Source: Trogon surrucura (lineage: Eukaryota; Chordata; Aves; Trogoniformes; Trogonidae). From it: a stretch of DNA of 64,000 nucleotides. The stretch covers positions 13,020,558 through 13,084,557 of the forward strand of contig CM036631.1 of the NCBI GenBank assembly GCA_020746105.1, given 5' to 3'. Below the pieces are notes generated by a model. The model ran no database searches and had not been told where the DNA came from. It was given only the letters and a program-made list of their open reading frames with translations. Shown here piece after piece: positions 13,946-28,440 of this stretch; position 1 is the stretch's first letter; each line of letters opens with the position of its first letter. A program made the position numbers and the translations under genes.

Positions 13946-16862
13946 CCCATCATGGTGCGGTAAAAGTATTCTTTTAGCTTTCAGGTTCTGTTAACTCGAT
14001 TGCTTTATTAGTTATTGCACATACTAAATATAAGTAACTAGAACTCTATATTCTGGAGAAATAATGAAGTGTGACTCTATGTGCCAGATCAATCTGTCTA
14101 TTACTTGTTACGGATTTGGTTCCATAAACAAAGTGCCCATCAGTGGAGATGAGGTCATATCTGAAATGCCAGATGAACTCTGCAATACTTCCCAGAAAGT
14201 GCCAGCTGTCCAGAGAAAGCACAAAGGGCACAGACCAGAGTCTTTGCAGAGGGGAGACCTGCAGTTTGGCTCAATTTCTGATTGATTGAGGCTGAGCTGC
14301 TTCACAACTTCCAGTAAAAGCAAAAAAGTCTATTTGTGACAAAGCCTTTTTATTTTTATTTTGATTGCTGTGGGGTTTAATTGCCTCAAACTGGGGCCAG
14401 CCTTTGTTCTACCCTGTGCTTAAGTAACTACAGCTTTTATGATAGCTTGTAATTATTGTGCAAACTATCATTTTTCCATTTCAGAAGTTACCATTTCTCT
14501 GTGCTCACTGCATTGTCTAAGACTCCACAATTATGTGCATCCTCAGGAAGAGGAAATGGCTGTGGCACATCACATACTGTGGTGTGGTGAGTGTAAGGAA
14601 ATGTATTCTGGGCGTTTCTGTGATGAGTGTTCTTATGGAGCAAAATTTTTGTATCTGAAGAGACAGTTTGGTTCATGCTACATACTCTAATATCTTTCCT
14701 TAGAAGACTTTAGATCAGCTATTCCTTTTTGATTTATACGTATGTGTAGGAAGGTAAGTATGAGGTAAGTTGTAGGAAAAATACGTAAGTGAATAATATG
14801 ATTTAGTCATAGGCAATGCATGAGAGCAGGATCCTGGAGGCGAGGACTAATACCTTTTTCTAAGTGGGTGGTGGTCTCAAGAACTGAAATTAAAACAGAT
14901 GTGCAAGGAAACCACTTGCTACAGGAACTTCTAAACAACTGGAGTGGCAATGCCAGACCTGGGAAAACTACTGTATTGGTATTTGTTTCTTCTGATTTGC
15001 TCTTTGGCTTCCTGGAATTTGTAGAGTTCAAGCTTAAATATGTGGTACCTAAAAGCAAAGCATGAAAAAATCCTATCTTGCCTTTCGGTCAGGGGTTTGC
15101 TATTTATTTTTTCAGGCAATATGCAACCTGCATATGACACACTGCAAGTGGGAGCAGGGGTTTTGTCATTGATCTCTGATAACACTGGGCTCCTGATGGC
15201 CTCACTGTTGTGGAAACTGAGGGATATTTACGGATGGATTTGGATGTGTTTGATCTGCTGCAAAAATAGATGCAATTTTAACGTAACCTTAAGCAAGAGG
15301 CACATAAATTCTTCTGCCTTTTGCTAGTAAATTAACAGCGCTGTTGAAAAGTTTTGTCAATCTTTCATTCACCAAAACCTATGTGGGAGGACTACGGTAC
15401 AGCCTTTCAAGTTTGACAGCTTTCTACTCTTGTAGAGCTCATCTGTCTAGCAATTCTTTTTAGTAGGAGACAAACTTTTCATAAAGATGTTGATTAATAG
15501 GTTATTATACAAACGTAGTACATGATCACTGTTGGTTTATTTCTTTAGTGTTGACAGAGATGTAACAATAACCATGTTCAAACACTTTGATAGCTTGATG
15601 CATTGAGATGGCCAAGACTTGGGCTTTCCTGTTTGTTCTTTCATGACCAAGCCTTTCAGAGCTTCAGGGCAACTGGTAAATATTTGCTTCACTCAGCATA
15701 AAGGGTGGGACCAGCACAAAACATTGAAGTATAAGCAAGCAGTGAGACAAATTTTGAGGTGTTTTTATGGTTTGTCTGCAATATTCTTCTGAAATACAAG
15801 TGATGCATCTTAGAAAAGGACTTCAGTGAAATTGTTTGAATGCTGAGCAGTTGGCCAAACTTCATTGCAAGTTGGCTTTCACAGGAATCCATCATAATTT
15901 GTCGCTGATCAGTAATTGTATACTGCAGTCCTTGCTCTTAGCATGAAAAAAAGGTATAGAAATGGTATTGCTAAAAGATAGCTTAAGATACTGCTACAAA
16001 AGCTCTAGGCCTTGCTCTATGTAGCTGTAATGTATTACAGTGCTGGTTCAGAAGAGTGAGGTCCAGACTTTCAAGTGTCACTAGAAATTGTAGACAATAG
16101 TATGATTAAATCAATTTATCTGAATGATAAACCAATTTTTATCTGAGTTTGTGAGTTGAGATCACTGTCCCATGTTCAACTTCTTACAATATCCTCTCTG
16201 CTTTTGCTTTTTTTTTTCTGCCTGAAGCCGTATCGGCATTTGCAAGACCATCATTTGCCTACAGCTAGGTATTTTTGGTACTATTTCTTTACTGCAACAG
16301 ACATCTAAAGTCTTGGTTGCTCTGCTTTGTGTTTCTAATATGAAAACTCTGGAAGTCTGTACAGCATATTGCTGTGTCTCATATTTTATCATTTAAAATA
16401 GATTGCCAATTACAAGCTCTGTGTATTTAACTTATCTAAAAAAATGTGTTGGCCAAATTTTCACATCTTGGAGTTATTCAATTTACCTTAATGGTCTTTA
16501 ACTGAGAGTTATGTTCACACAGTGGAGGATAAAATAGACTGAAATTTTTTCTCAGCACTATTAAATTTTTGAACTTGATGAGTTTCTATCCAGTCCAGGA
16601 AATCCAGGTTTCTGAGTGTGTCCTGTATACCCGTCAAGTCTGACAACCAGAGTCTGGATTTGTTGAAATGATGAGAGGAATGTGATTATTTCTAATCTAG
16701 AGTGATTGGGGGGGGCTGAACAACCAGCTTGTGTCCAAGTGACATGGCCAAAGCATAACTGTACTCTTGCCCTGCTAGATAATACACTGCACCTATCTCG
16801 GAGCGTGAGGGGAAATAAAAACTTTTAGGTGATGTAATTCTTTTCTTGACTTCTTTATATAG

Positions 16863-16978
16863 TCCCCCTAAAACCACCGAAGCAAAAAAACCCAAACCGA
16901 AAGAAGAAACCCATAAAAAACCTCCAAACAGAACCAAACAAAAAAACCTAGCCCAAACCAACAACCAAGCCCTAATGG
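16863..16978 (+). repeat. A/C-rich low-complexity tract
   Basis: About 115 bp of nearly pure A and C on the + strand, with AAACC, CAAAC and A6-A7 units and almost no T or G. The strong strand asymmetry suggests a decayed simple repeat. No coding or RNA feature is visible. Confidence 0.7.
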
Positions 16979-17339
16979 ATTTACAGGCATATCTCATAAC
17001 TAAGCACTACTAATGAGCCTAATGCGTACGCTCGGCACGAAGGTGGACCACATAACAGCCGTGAGAAACCCGTACTGAAAACCATTCCGCTGTGCTCGAT
17101 ATGAAGGGGCAGCCCAAGGAAGTTTAATTTCAGTATAGCTTATTGACTGAATAGGTAGGACAGAAAAGCAAGTGAAAGGGAAGAGCAACACATTCCTTTT
17201 TAAATCTTTTTTTTTTGTAGAATGTAACATGAGCCTTTATTCCGACAAAGCAGAAACTTGCTTTATTTGATGCAGAACATGCTTGAATCTTAATGAAATA
17301 GGTTGGCCTTGAGCATATGGTCTGTATCTTCCTGGCTAG

Positions 17340-17440
17340 ACACGCATTTTGCTGAATCACAGTCTAAGTGACTCACTGGACTGCATGAGAACCAGCGACA
17401 GTCCTGGACTGGTGCTCTAACCAGAAACCCGGGTCTGTCC
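17340..17440 (-). mobile_element. Possible tRNA-SINE (MIR/CORE-like) relic
   Basis: The - strand contains GGTTAGAGCACCAGTCC followed by CGCTGGTTCTC and AGTCACTTAGACTGTGATTC. This resembles the A-box and B-box head and the start of the core of amniote tRNA-derived SINEs of the MIR/CORE type. The match is partial and the B box is degraded, so this is a low-confidence call that a repeat-library search could settle. Confidence 0.35.
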
Positions 17441-20400
17441 AGACAAGTGTGTCACTTCCCAACGAACCACCAGAGGCAGCTGCTTCCAAATAGCCCGTAA
17501 GGGGTGGAACCGTATCCTATGAGGCATTAAAAAAATATTTGAGTCTAAGCAATTGTGTGAGGGGCATGTTCTTTCCTGTTGTTCTTACTAATCTGTACCA
17601 GATTTCTCTTTAATTTCTTCAAAAGCTTAGAAATTACTTTTACTCTGTGCATTTCATGGACAAACAGCTGTGCTGAGGCAAGCCTCAGGTGGCCCACGCT
17701 CCAAACCATGGGATGGTAGGAGAGGTTAAAGGCAGGTGCCGAAGGATGATGCAACTAATTTCCATGAAACTTCACAAGCAACTTAGATGAGAAGTGCTGA
17801 GGTTGCTGGCCCTAATGTAGCCAAGCACTTAAGCAGGTGTCAGGTTTTAAACACATGAGGTTTTTCATTTTGGTTCCTGTGAATGTCTTAAGTACTTTGC
17901 TGGGCTGGGATCCTGGCAGGACTGAAACCCTGGCTACATTTGCACATTAAGCAGTGTAAGTTAAAGCAGAAATTTATTTGGATTTGCAGCTTTTCCTTAA
18001 ATTATGTAACACAGGTATGCTATTTTTCTTTTGATTGTTCTTGGATCCTTTTGTGCTTGAAAGGGTTTACTGGTTTTTATAATATTTAAGATTCTACATT
18101 CTCTTGCTACTAGATATGCAAACATGTTTAAAGAGCTTGGGAAAAAACCAACCCCAAACCAGCAAAACTAAAACCAACAGAAAATACTCCTCTTCCTGAG
18201 CTTTGAGCCTGTCTGTAGAGGGGATTGCAGTCTTGTCAAATAAGTCATTGTAGGAGAAGGAATTATTCATATTCTGTCCTGCAAAAAAAGAGGCGAGTTT
18301 GAGAGCTATATTTGCTCTTAGCATGAAGCCAAAGACAAAGCACATCTAGCAACAGCTGAGCTTACGCTTTTCCTTTGAAACAAAATGTGTTCAGGTAAAA
18401 ACTCACAGCTAAGAGCAAACCATCATAAATGATGTATTAGTTATACTAGAAACTGAGTGCTGTTGAGCTTGATCCTGCTTATGTTTCATGATTGCATTAT
18501 GTGCCTCTCTGTATCTCTTCAGAGATGATAATTTTCTCTTTTGTAAGGTTTCTTCATGCTGTTTTCATATATTATTGAAGAAGAAATTGGGAGGCTGGAT
18601 GGCAAATACTGTATGCAATGAATTTTTCAAAAGGTGTTAGTTAGCATAAACTAGCTGAATTAAAGGCTAATAATAATGAAATGACTTTTCAGCACAGAAC
18701 AACACATGGCTGAAGAGAACAAAGCTGAACCAAGGTTGGGAGAGCTGTCACAATTCAGACAGCAGGAGTTGGACTGTTACATGCCCAGTTTGCACTGTCA
18801 TAACTTCTGGGTTTCTTGTGTTGTTCTTCTGAAACATTTTTGCACATTGATTAAGGGTCTCCTTTGGCCTGGAGGAAGGGAGAATACAGCAGTTTTTTAG
18901 TGGAGGGAAACTACTCAGGGAGAGGGAGTCTTGTTCCAGCTTTAGCTACTCTGTCTTCCCAGCTAACCAATCTGTCCGAGACAGATGGATTTCAGCAGCT
19001 TCCAGGACTGAAAACTGGGCCGAGAAACAAACCATAAAGGATATGACTTCAGAAAGAATTTTACTCAGTTTAAAAAAAAAATAAAATTAACAATTAAATG
19101 CTGATCTTCTGGAAATGAGCATCATTACTGCTGTTCCTCCAGCTAGATGTTTGTAAACTTGTAATTCCAAAATCATACCCAGTAAGTCACCCCTCCAAAT
19201 GTGATATTGGTTACCTCAATCACATCATGGGCCTGACTATTATTTTGAGGTTGCATAGATTTTCAAAAGGGCTGAATTGGCCTCTACATTTCCAAAAATT
19301 CCATTTTGGTAACAAAACATGGTCTCAGCTTTCATTCCCTGCTCCAGTGGAAGTAAAAAGAATTGAGTCTGCTTTCAGCATTATGTCAACTGCTGGCTAA
19401 GGCTTTCGTTTAATAATACCTGATGTCCCAGTGGTATCCAAAGTGGTGGATAGGCTAATGCTCATGACAACTGTAAAATAAGTAGAGCCATGTACTATTC
19501 ATCTCCTTCATGAGAAGGCTATTAATAATTTAATTATGGCAAATGTCTCTTGGAACAATTTTTTTACCTTAACTGAGCTAGTTTGCCTTTGCTCAGGTTA
19601 CTGAAGAGGGTGCATGTGGAAGATGTAGCAATCTCTTGGGCAATATGTAGGTGTTTATTTTTTTTTTTCTTTTAGGAGAAGTATGTCTATGCTTGGTGCA
19701 GTAGAGATGCAATGGGTCTGTGCAGGGCTAAAGCATTTACTACTCTTCTGCTCCCCTCTCCACAAGCTTGGAGCAGGCAGAAATGCACTTGACAGTCCTA
19801 GAGACAGCTTAAAAAAGTGGCTTCTAGGATAAATGTTTGCTTGTTTAATAGAATGTAATAAAAGACAGAAAAGTAAATGCCATGTCTAAGTACTAAGCTG
19901 TGCTACTATGCTCTGAAAACCTAATTGAACTTTACGTCTATATTGCATTAGTATGCTGGCTTTTTGTTGTTCCTGATTTATAGTTTTGAAAACTAGTTCT
20001 AAGGCTTAATGTGAGGATTTTTGTGTCATCTAATCTGAAGGAAGAGTTTATGATTTTAAAGGGAAATATTTCTTCTTGTTCACTTTTTGAGTCATCTGAT
20101 TACTTTTAAATTTCATGGCTATGTTTGAACACTAGAACCAAAATCTCAGTCTTTTGAAATGAATGTTGCCTTCATTTGTATTGATAAAGATATCTCGTTT
20201 TCATTTTCTTTAAGTCAGACTATTTTACTTACGGAAGTAATTAATATGGTGTTTTACTAATAATGAAATTTTTGATTTATTAGTTGAATGTTTTGTGTGA
20301 TCAAAATTCTTTGTAGCACACAGCTTGCAGACAATAGTTCTGCTTTACATGACATATCTTCAAATTACCTTGATTTAAAAATTATTCTTCATATACCCTA

Positions 20401-23400
20401 GTTAATAGTGACAACACAAATTATTTCTGTCACTAGCTTGGTGTTGGCAAATTCTTAATATTTACAAAATTTAATTATATATCCTGGAGAGGACTTTATG
20501 AATCACACAGTTTTGGCCTGTGCTACAGAAAAGCAGCTTTTCATTTCCACTACTGGCACTATGCTGCAAGATAAAACCAGTGTACAGGGGAGCAGCAAGG
20601 AAGCAGAAAATTTACACCTGAGTTTTCTGTGTAGGGAAGTGGTACCCAGAGATGCTGCTTTTCTCCAGGAATGGATCATTGCATTGCATATGCTGAAATC
20701 TAATTTATTGCCTACTTTGGGACAGAGTATAAAAATATTGGGGAAATTATGATAGCTGGAAATGCACATTATTAAACCTGGGCCATAGAAAAGTATTCTT
20801 AGATTCTAGATCTCTGTGGCAAGGGGAGTGAGTCATATTTTCAGCTGGTGTAGCCTGGCACTGCTCCATGATTGCCATCTCTTGTTGGCATCCATGCTGT
20901 CCTCCAGTAAAACAGAAGCTGTTGATTCACTGTAGGTTATGTTCCTAATGGATCTATATTACAACATTATATTTTGCTGCAGAAAAGTGATTTTCCAACT
21001 CATATGTCAGATGTGCACTTTGTGTGGTCCTGGAGTCCTTCTATTTGACCCAGAAAATGAGTGTTCATTAAATTTAGAAAAGTTTTTTTCTGATGTTTTC
21101 TTAGTTGAAAATCTGATCCCTTGAATCTGATCTGGTTCCTTGAGAGATTTTGTTCTTCAAGATCTGCTTCATGAGATGTACTTTCATTTGGAGAAAAAAT
21201 AAGTTGAAAGCTTGTTCATTGGACTCAAATGGTCATCAGCTGTTTTCAGAAGACAGCTGGAGCACTACTAACAGATTAAACAGAAAATATATATGCAAGA
21301 GCTTTGCTGTTATCAGAAAGAAACTACTAGAAAATACTGTAAGGAGCAATCTCTGAGGGCTGGCTGGGTTATATACTTTCCCAGGTGTTGCAGTTGAGAA
21401 AGCAAGCCCATCCAAAGAGTCAAGGATGGGAAGAATTAAAACTAGGTCAAACATCAGGATCTGAATAATTTTCAAATGTCAATTTTCTTCATATAAAGAG
21501 CTATATTGTCAAGCATTCACTGCATATAGGGTTTAAATGTGTCTTTTCAGCACAAATGCAAGGGATTTTGATGACGTTGATTGTACCAATAGTGGACTGA
21601 CCTTTTGGTATCTTGTTTTTCCTGACTTCTGTTTGTTACAGGCCAGGTGAGATGTTTCAGGATGAGTGGCTGGTCCTTTTTTGAAGGCGGTATTACTTAA
21701 GTGTCAGAAAAATAATTCTGATACAGTGTGATGGAGCAAGCAACTGTAATGGTTGATGTCGATCCCTGTCACAGCAGCGGCAGACTGAAATGCGCACTCT
21801 GGAATTTCTTCGGTTTGTGTCTTTAGCAGTACTAGTCTAACGCATTGGCCATTAAGGTGGGCAAAAGCCTGCTTTTGGAAGACTGTGGCCACTAATATCA
21901 GGGCAAGATGAGCACTGGGGTTATATTTTCTTTAAAAGCCATGGTACTAATGCAAGTCTTTGTCTCAGAGCCTGAATGGTTTATGTATATTGAATTCTGG
22001 AACTGCTGTTTCAAAACTTGGTATTGAAATGACAAATTTACTCTTTGCCTGTTGGAACAGGCTTTAGGTTTTTTGTTTGTTTCTAAGCTGTTTAGCAGAG
22101 AAAGAAAATGAAGACAGAAGAATACCCAACCTGTGCTGGAGACCTTGGTTTACTTCATTCCTTCAGTTAGCTAGCCACTGTGCTGTACTGCATCGAGGTG
22201 TAGATGTGCTACAGACTGCACTTACATAAATGCTTGGAGTTTTCTGCTGACACTGTGATGGTTGTGTCGTATCCACAACAGTGCAGGTGAGCAGAGTCAC
22301 TGTTATCTCCAGGGCACTGTGTTCCCTGGGAAAGCAGAAGTAGGTGCACTTAGGCAAGTACTAGTAGTGAGGATGGTGATCTGGATGCTTTAGTCCCTCT
22401 ACACACTATGTTTACACTTTTATGTGAAATCCCAGCAGAATAGATCTGAATAGTTGCAGTAGCTGTACTGAGGAAAAAAAAGTCAGAAAGTGAGCTTGAA
22501 ACATTATTTTATAGTGATTTTTGTGTATTTGATCTATAGTGTTGTAAGAAACATGCTTACCTTTAATTTTTCTAGGTCTGATTTATAGCCCTTGTGGTCC
22601 CTCCTTCCCCCTTTCCCACACTTTGCAAGTATTCTGCCAAATCCAGAATAACATGAAAATAAGAAAATATACTAACTCTGTCTATACTGAGGAAGTGGTT
22701 TCCTTAGAAATGGTAACCATATGAAAGCTATAAATGCTGATACCAAAACTATAGTTGAATGTACGGATGTGGGCCCTGGAAAAAAGGGGAATGGGATCTG
22801 TTTGCAAGCTAAAGGGAAAATGTTGTTGCTGTCTAGGCGTTTTGCCAAAGTGCAGCTGAAGTAGGATTACTTTAGGTGTGCATTGTGTGGCAGCTTTTTT
22901 TCTATTGCTTTTTATATGAAGTGTTTCTAGGAATATGACTATGAACAACAGAAAGTCTGATTTGAATTCGTATATTTGTGGGCTCGTATCTAAAAAGGTG
23001 GGTGCATGGCTTGACAGTTGTTCCTCAGACAGGGCTCCCAGTGCTGCCTTCGACTGTGACTGCTCAGCTCCCTGACACGGCCGTTGTCATGCCTGGGTGG
23101 ATGTGAGCTGCGTGCTGCTCTCGCCAGTCCCGTTGCGGTGCTGCTCTGGGGGTTTGGCGGCTGGAAGAGGTCAGAGGAGCAATTGCTGGCAGCGAAGTGA
23201 GAGGCAAAATGCAGGAGACCAAAGAGTGTTGTTCCATGCAGAGCTCTAGCCTCCTTGTTTTCCCAAAGTGCCCACACTAATCAGCAGAGACGTTTTCTCT
23301 AGCTCTGAGTTCCAATAACAATTTAATATAAACATGATGTTGATTCTCATCCTGAGGAAATGCAGATCATAAGTGAACATGAGGTAGGTTAAAATAAATT

Positions 23401-23813
23401 GGACCTGGATTTTTCTAGAAATGTTAGAATATGGCCATGCTGTGTCGTTAGACGATAATGTTGATGAGATGCAGAGCTTTACACTCATGTTTCACGTAGA
23501 AAGATTGTGATTGAAATTCTGTTGTCCTTCTACCTTAAAAGATATAAACTTTGGTACTTTTATATCCACTTCATTTTTGCCTCTTGGGACCTGTACTTTG
23601 ATGTGAGTTATAATGTTAATCAATCAATAGGTTTCCTTTAAAGGGAAAACCAGGAATGAATATTCAGCAGTCATTAAAATGCTCTGCACATTGCCATCTG
23701 ATAGGGATGAATTGAAAAGCAGAAGCTGGATAGAATTCTAGAAAAAACAGATATTCTAGAAAAAAACATATTCATCTGTTTATAGCAATTTGAGTCTTCA
23801 TATGCCATAGTTT

Positions 23814-24153
23814 CATAGAATCATAGAATCATAGAATGTTAGGGATTGGAAGGGACCTCGAAAGATCATCAAGTCCAATCCCCCTGCCAGAGCAGGAATG
23901 CCTAGACTATGCCACACAGGAACGTGTCCAGGCGAGTCTTGAATGTCTCCAGAGAAGGAGACTCCACAACCTCTCTGGGCAGCCTGTTCCAGGGCTCCGT
24001 CACCCTCACTGAGAAGAAGTTTCTTCTCGAGTTTAAGCGGAACCTCTTATGTTCCAGTTTCAGCCCATTACCCCTTGTCCTATCATTGGTTGTCACCGAG
24101 AAGAACCTGGCTCCATCCTCGTGACACTCACCCTTGATATATTTGTAAACATT
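23814..24153 (-). mobile_element. CR1 LINE, 5'-truncated
   Basis: A CR1 on the - strand. On the + strand it begins with three CATAGAAT units (23814-23837), the complement of the ATTCTGTG-type CR1 terminus, followed by the conserved 3' region and the ORF2 C-terminal tail. On the - strand the frame stays open into unrelated flanking sequence and gives about 170 codons, of which only the last 75 or so are CR1 protein ([20 protein letters not shown]). Truncation is near 24153. It is closely related to the copies at 5.0 and 38.8 kb. Confidence 0.93.
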
Positions 24154-27100
24154 GGTTCTGAAGAGGTCCTCGATTTTAAGCACTTCTGGAGAAAGCGTTA
24201 AATGAAGGAAAAGTGAGAGGAATGTAAAAAGAGACAAATTATGTTGATTTACAAAAGAGAATTGTGGCCAACATGGATTGTCTGAAGTACGCATGAGTAA
24301 AATATAGCACAGTGCTTTGCCTGAAATGTGCTCCATGCCAGGGACTTGCTGTCTCCGCCAGACGGATGTGCTCAGCTGGAAGTATAGCATGCAATGAGAC
24401 TCTTCATGGTGCACCTTCTTTGCTTATTTTTGAGATCAGATCATAGTCCTTTTCAATGCAAGTGCCTCCCTAGAGCAGACTTTTCTCTTGTATCTATTTT
24501 CTCACATCTTTTGTGTGTTTGAGTGCTCTTGCTTCTCACTTCCAATTCCTAGCTCCCAAGTGCAAGACTTAAGAGAGCTTTTAGAAGACTCGTGAGAAGA
24601 AGGTGACCTCTGGCTGCTGAGAAAGAAATACAAAAAATTGCTGGACTTCCACTTCTACGGAGATGTATTAAACAGCTGTTGACATTGTGGGAAACCTGGG
24701 GAATCATCCTCCAGGAGTTGTTCTACATTGTGCTTTGTTCTAAGTCTGTGTATGTGGTGTTTTTTTTTTTTTGTCTAAGGATATGTGAATTATAAAATTA
24801 GGGAGAAGGACCATTATAGGGTGACATACTCTATCTCATGTGGAAATGTTTCCTGTTCTTTTATTTACCTAAATACTACCATAGCTAGAAAACAATGTCA
24901 AGGGTTTTGAGGAAAAAAAAAAGCTTCAAAACAAAAGCTTAGCAAAGCTTGATGTTATGTTAAGAGGGTTGGGCTAGCTAATCATTGGGCCATTTTCCAG
25001 CTGATGTGTGTGCCTGACCTGTAATGTCTGTTAATTGTAATATGAATGAAAATGCAGTGTACCTGCTTATGGTGGAGGGAAATTGTATTATATTTCGGTA
25101 CAATTTTACTGTGGTCTGCTTCTCTGTGAGAGATGTTTGTGTGCTTTGTAAATAACACTTGTAAATTAAGTCTGTTTGGAGTGGTTAATGTCTTTGTTTT
25201 AGAGAAAGAGACAGGGCTCTTGCTTGGGACAGCAGGAGGGGTGGTCAGTAAATGGGGAGGAGGACACAGAAGCTGTGAGTCCCTGGCCTCAACATTGCTG
25301 CCAGTACCATCTGAAAGAAGATGTCAAGTGACTCATCCTAGGCCAAGTCATTCTTTCCAATAGTTGCTCTTCTATATTCTTGGCAGCTGTATCTGCCACG
25401 CTCTCAGGCCAGCTCGACCGTGCTATTGCTGTGAGCAGCCCTCGGAGCTGTGCTCCCACCGCGGGGTGGGCGATGGAGGCATCCGTCATAGCCGGGCCCC
25501 AGGGAAGGGAGGAAGGACTTGTCTGTGAAGAGCTCAGGGAAAAACTGAAGTGCAACACTGACTCCTCCTGCCTCTTCCACTTCAGTGTCCTCTAACTTTC
25601 ACCACTCCGAGCAGCCTATTCTGAACAGTGGTTCAGAAATATGCATAATATTTTATGCACTCAATATTTCATTTCATTACTGCTCAGAGTAGGTATGATG
25701 TGTAGCAGCTTTATTGGCAATGTACCTCAAATGTCTGTTGCTTGCAACTTTTCTGTTTAGTTATCTGGGGGATTGCAGAACTAGAAAAATATAAATGTAA
25801 TTATTTGGTGCGGAGACGTCTATTTTAGTGAATTAAGTCATTAAAAAATGTGGATCCAAATTCACTTTATCCCTGTTTTGTTTTTCAAACTATGATGGAT
25901 CTTTTTTTATAGTGTGGTCTTTCTGGGTTCTTTCAAGTCTGGTGTTAAGTGTTTTCACTATTCATATGCTCTTACTGGATGAAGGACCGGCTTGCAATCT
26001 GGTTTAACTTAGTGACCTTCAGACAGGTAATTTTTCAGCAGAAATTAACTGTGGAATGTTTTAGAGGGTCATTGTATGTTTAAAGAATCGAAGTCTGAGC
26101 TGCTTTCTTTTGCACCAGAGAGAATGTCAGCAGATGTAAGTACGTTTAGTCTGAAAGCAGGAGAGTATAGAGGGAAGACTTTGTGTGAAGAAGTGTAGGT
26201 CAAGCAGAGAGAGCCACTAGGGGCTGAGACAGCAGAGGTTTTCTTGCTGAGGTCTAGAATTGTTATTGCTATTACTTGTGTTGCTATAGCTTCTAAACTG
26301 TATTTTCAAAGGAATGGGATTTTTGAGTTTCTGCAAATAATAGAGTAATCTTTGCCTAGTAAAAATTGAACCACTGACAATTTGGACTAACATTTCATTA
26401 AGATATTTGGTTCTGGTAGAGCTAGAAGGTAGAATACGACAAATGTTTCCCAAGAGGGGGAATGTAGCTAGAAAAATAAGCTGTAATTATTGAACTGCAG
26501 AAAATAGGCTTTGGAGCCATTGAAATGCAGACCTTTCTTAGGAATTCAGGAGCCTTGTTTGTGGGAGATCTTCCAGCACAATCTGACCAGCACTTTTGGG
26601 TATGTAGGCACAAAATGACTGTTAAATACCAGTCTAGTTGTGGTAAACTTGTATTTTGGCTCAATTCATCGTTACAAACAGCCAGTCTGGAATCCTTGCT
26701 CATGGAGGCAAGTGAGTCTGTACTAAGAGTAGGAAGGATTTCATTGTGCCAGCAGCTTTAGAAGAACTGAAACAGTAGGGAGAGGAAAAAAAAAAAAAAG
26801 GGTAGTCCATTCAGATGTATCCCTTGAATACAGATACTGACTACAGTAGTATCTTCTGTAGCGTGTTACTTGCAGTCCCTGGCAAACTTCACTTGCTGGC
26901 AGGGGCAAGTACAACTCCCGTTCAACTTAGCAGGAGCTGTGCTTGCTGAACTTGGCCCTCTGCCTGCAGAAAATTAAATATGTTGGCAGGTTAGCCAGAG
27001 GAAAGTGTTCTTCTGTTTGGAATGCTCGGCACTTGTCCTGAGGCACTCTGGGTTTGTGGAAGAGAAATTCTCCAAAATCAAAGCTAGCTGGGAGGGCTCA

Positions 27101-28119
27101 GACAAATCACTTCTTCCTTCTTCCCCTCTATATTAAATGCTAGGAGACCTAAGAACTGTGCAAAGCGTGATCACTGGCAGGCTCAGGACACAGAGCAGCC
27201 TTGCCTGCATCTTGGACTTCATGTTCATACCCATAATAAGAAGAGCTACTCCTTTATCTTTTGCGAGGCAGGGGTTTGACAGGGAACACTGAAGTCACGG
27301 CTTCAGCCTTTTCCCAGGTGTGGTGGCCACACTAGCCTGTATGCAGTGGGGACTGGAACACATGTGTGTGCTCATGCCCCAAAGCAAACCCTTCAGCACC
27401 TGGAAAAAAATGACAGAATGTGTGAAAAAGTCTTCAAATCCAAGACTATTTTCGAGTTATTGCAGTGTGATCATTTTCCCTCTAGGCTGTGTTTTAACCC
27501 CAACCTGCACTTCTCTAACTTGTCCTTTATTTGATTATTTTCTGGACCATCCTCTTAATTTGTGAGGGCAGCCAAACTGTCCTTTCCTGGGATTTTATGA
27601 ATTAAAAATACGCCACTATCCAGATGTCTTGGGAGATTCAGTCCTGTTTGTGGAAGTGAGGTAGGCACTTAGTAGCATAAATCCCATTACAAATAAATGG
27701 GATTCAGAGTTGCTAATGCTTAACTTTTTTTTTTTTAAATGGAAATTTAGTCTCCTGCTAACATGCATTAAAAAAATAAGTCACTTTGTATTGCTTGAAA
27801 TTGTGCTTAAGATAAAATACTTCTATAAGATGCGGGTTACTGGCATTGCTTGCGTTGTGTGATGACTTACTTCTGAAGTGGGTGGGATTATACTATATGT
27901 AGTTGCAATACTTCAGTCTCTCTTAGAATGTTTACAATAAAAATCTGATGCTGACAAGTACTGTGGAGTATATTTATTCTCTTGCTGTGGATTAAACAAT
28001 TGATTCTGAAAGATTAAAATGCCCCACCTGCCTTCGCGCACACTTCTGTTTTGCCGTGTCAAACAATATAAAATGAATACTGCACTTCCCTCTATCTAAT
28101 TGAATAATTTACTGTAAAT

Positions 28120-28440
28120 AGCTGTCATTTACTTTAGAGCAGTAGGGGATCATTAGCCAAATGGATGTGAGTAAGTCATGCCTTTAATGCGTTAGAGGGG
28201 CCTAAAATGGAATCATCTAAATGGGACCATCAATACAGCGTGCTGAATTAAGTCAGAGGCACTTAAAGCTTTAAGTCCTCTTTCTTGTAAATTACATGCT
28301 CCCTCGGCAGAAAGGTAATCAAGAACCTGTGTAAAATATGGCATCTTTGTTTCAAAGCTTTATTTTTAATGAATAAAATAGTACAATTTAGATGACATGA
28401 TTGGTAGGTGTAACTGTGTTTTGGATTCCCCTTATTTTAA
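28120..28440. promoter_or_regulatory. Candidate conserved non-coding element
   Basis: This stretch has no useful open frame and no repeat character. It is dense in short A+T-core words of the sort bound by homeodomain and POU factors, such as CATTAGC, TTTAATG, GAATTAAG and TTAATGAATAAAAT, with few homopolymers. That texture is typical of deeply conserved enhancers in gene deserts. Nothing in the sequence alone proves conservation, so this is an inference from composition. Confidence 0.2.

Larger units (their letters stand above)
13637..23813. other. Gene-poor stretch, no gene recognised
   Basis: Mostly unique A+T-rich DNA. It includes a three-copy imperfect 18-20 bp repeat (13888-13945), three GTAAGT hexamers within 37 bp (14754-14790), an A/C-rich tract (16.86-16.98 kb) and a weak tRNA-SINE relic on the - strand (17.34-17.44 kb). 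A mild CpG cluster occurs near 23.05-23.2 kb. I find no exon, RNA gene or clear transposon. Confidence 0.45.

Noticed and set aside
23902..24414. 170-codon - strand frame that could be taken for a gene
   Set aside because: Its C-terminal 75 or so codons are the CR1 ORF2 tail, and the rest is flanking sequence left open by chance.
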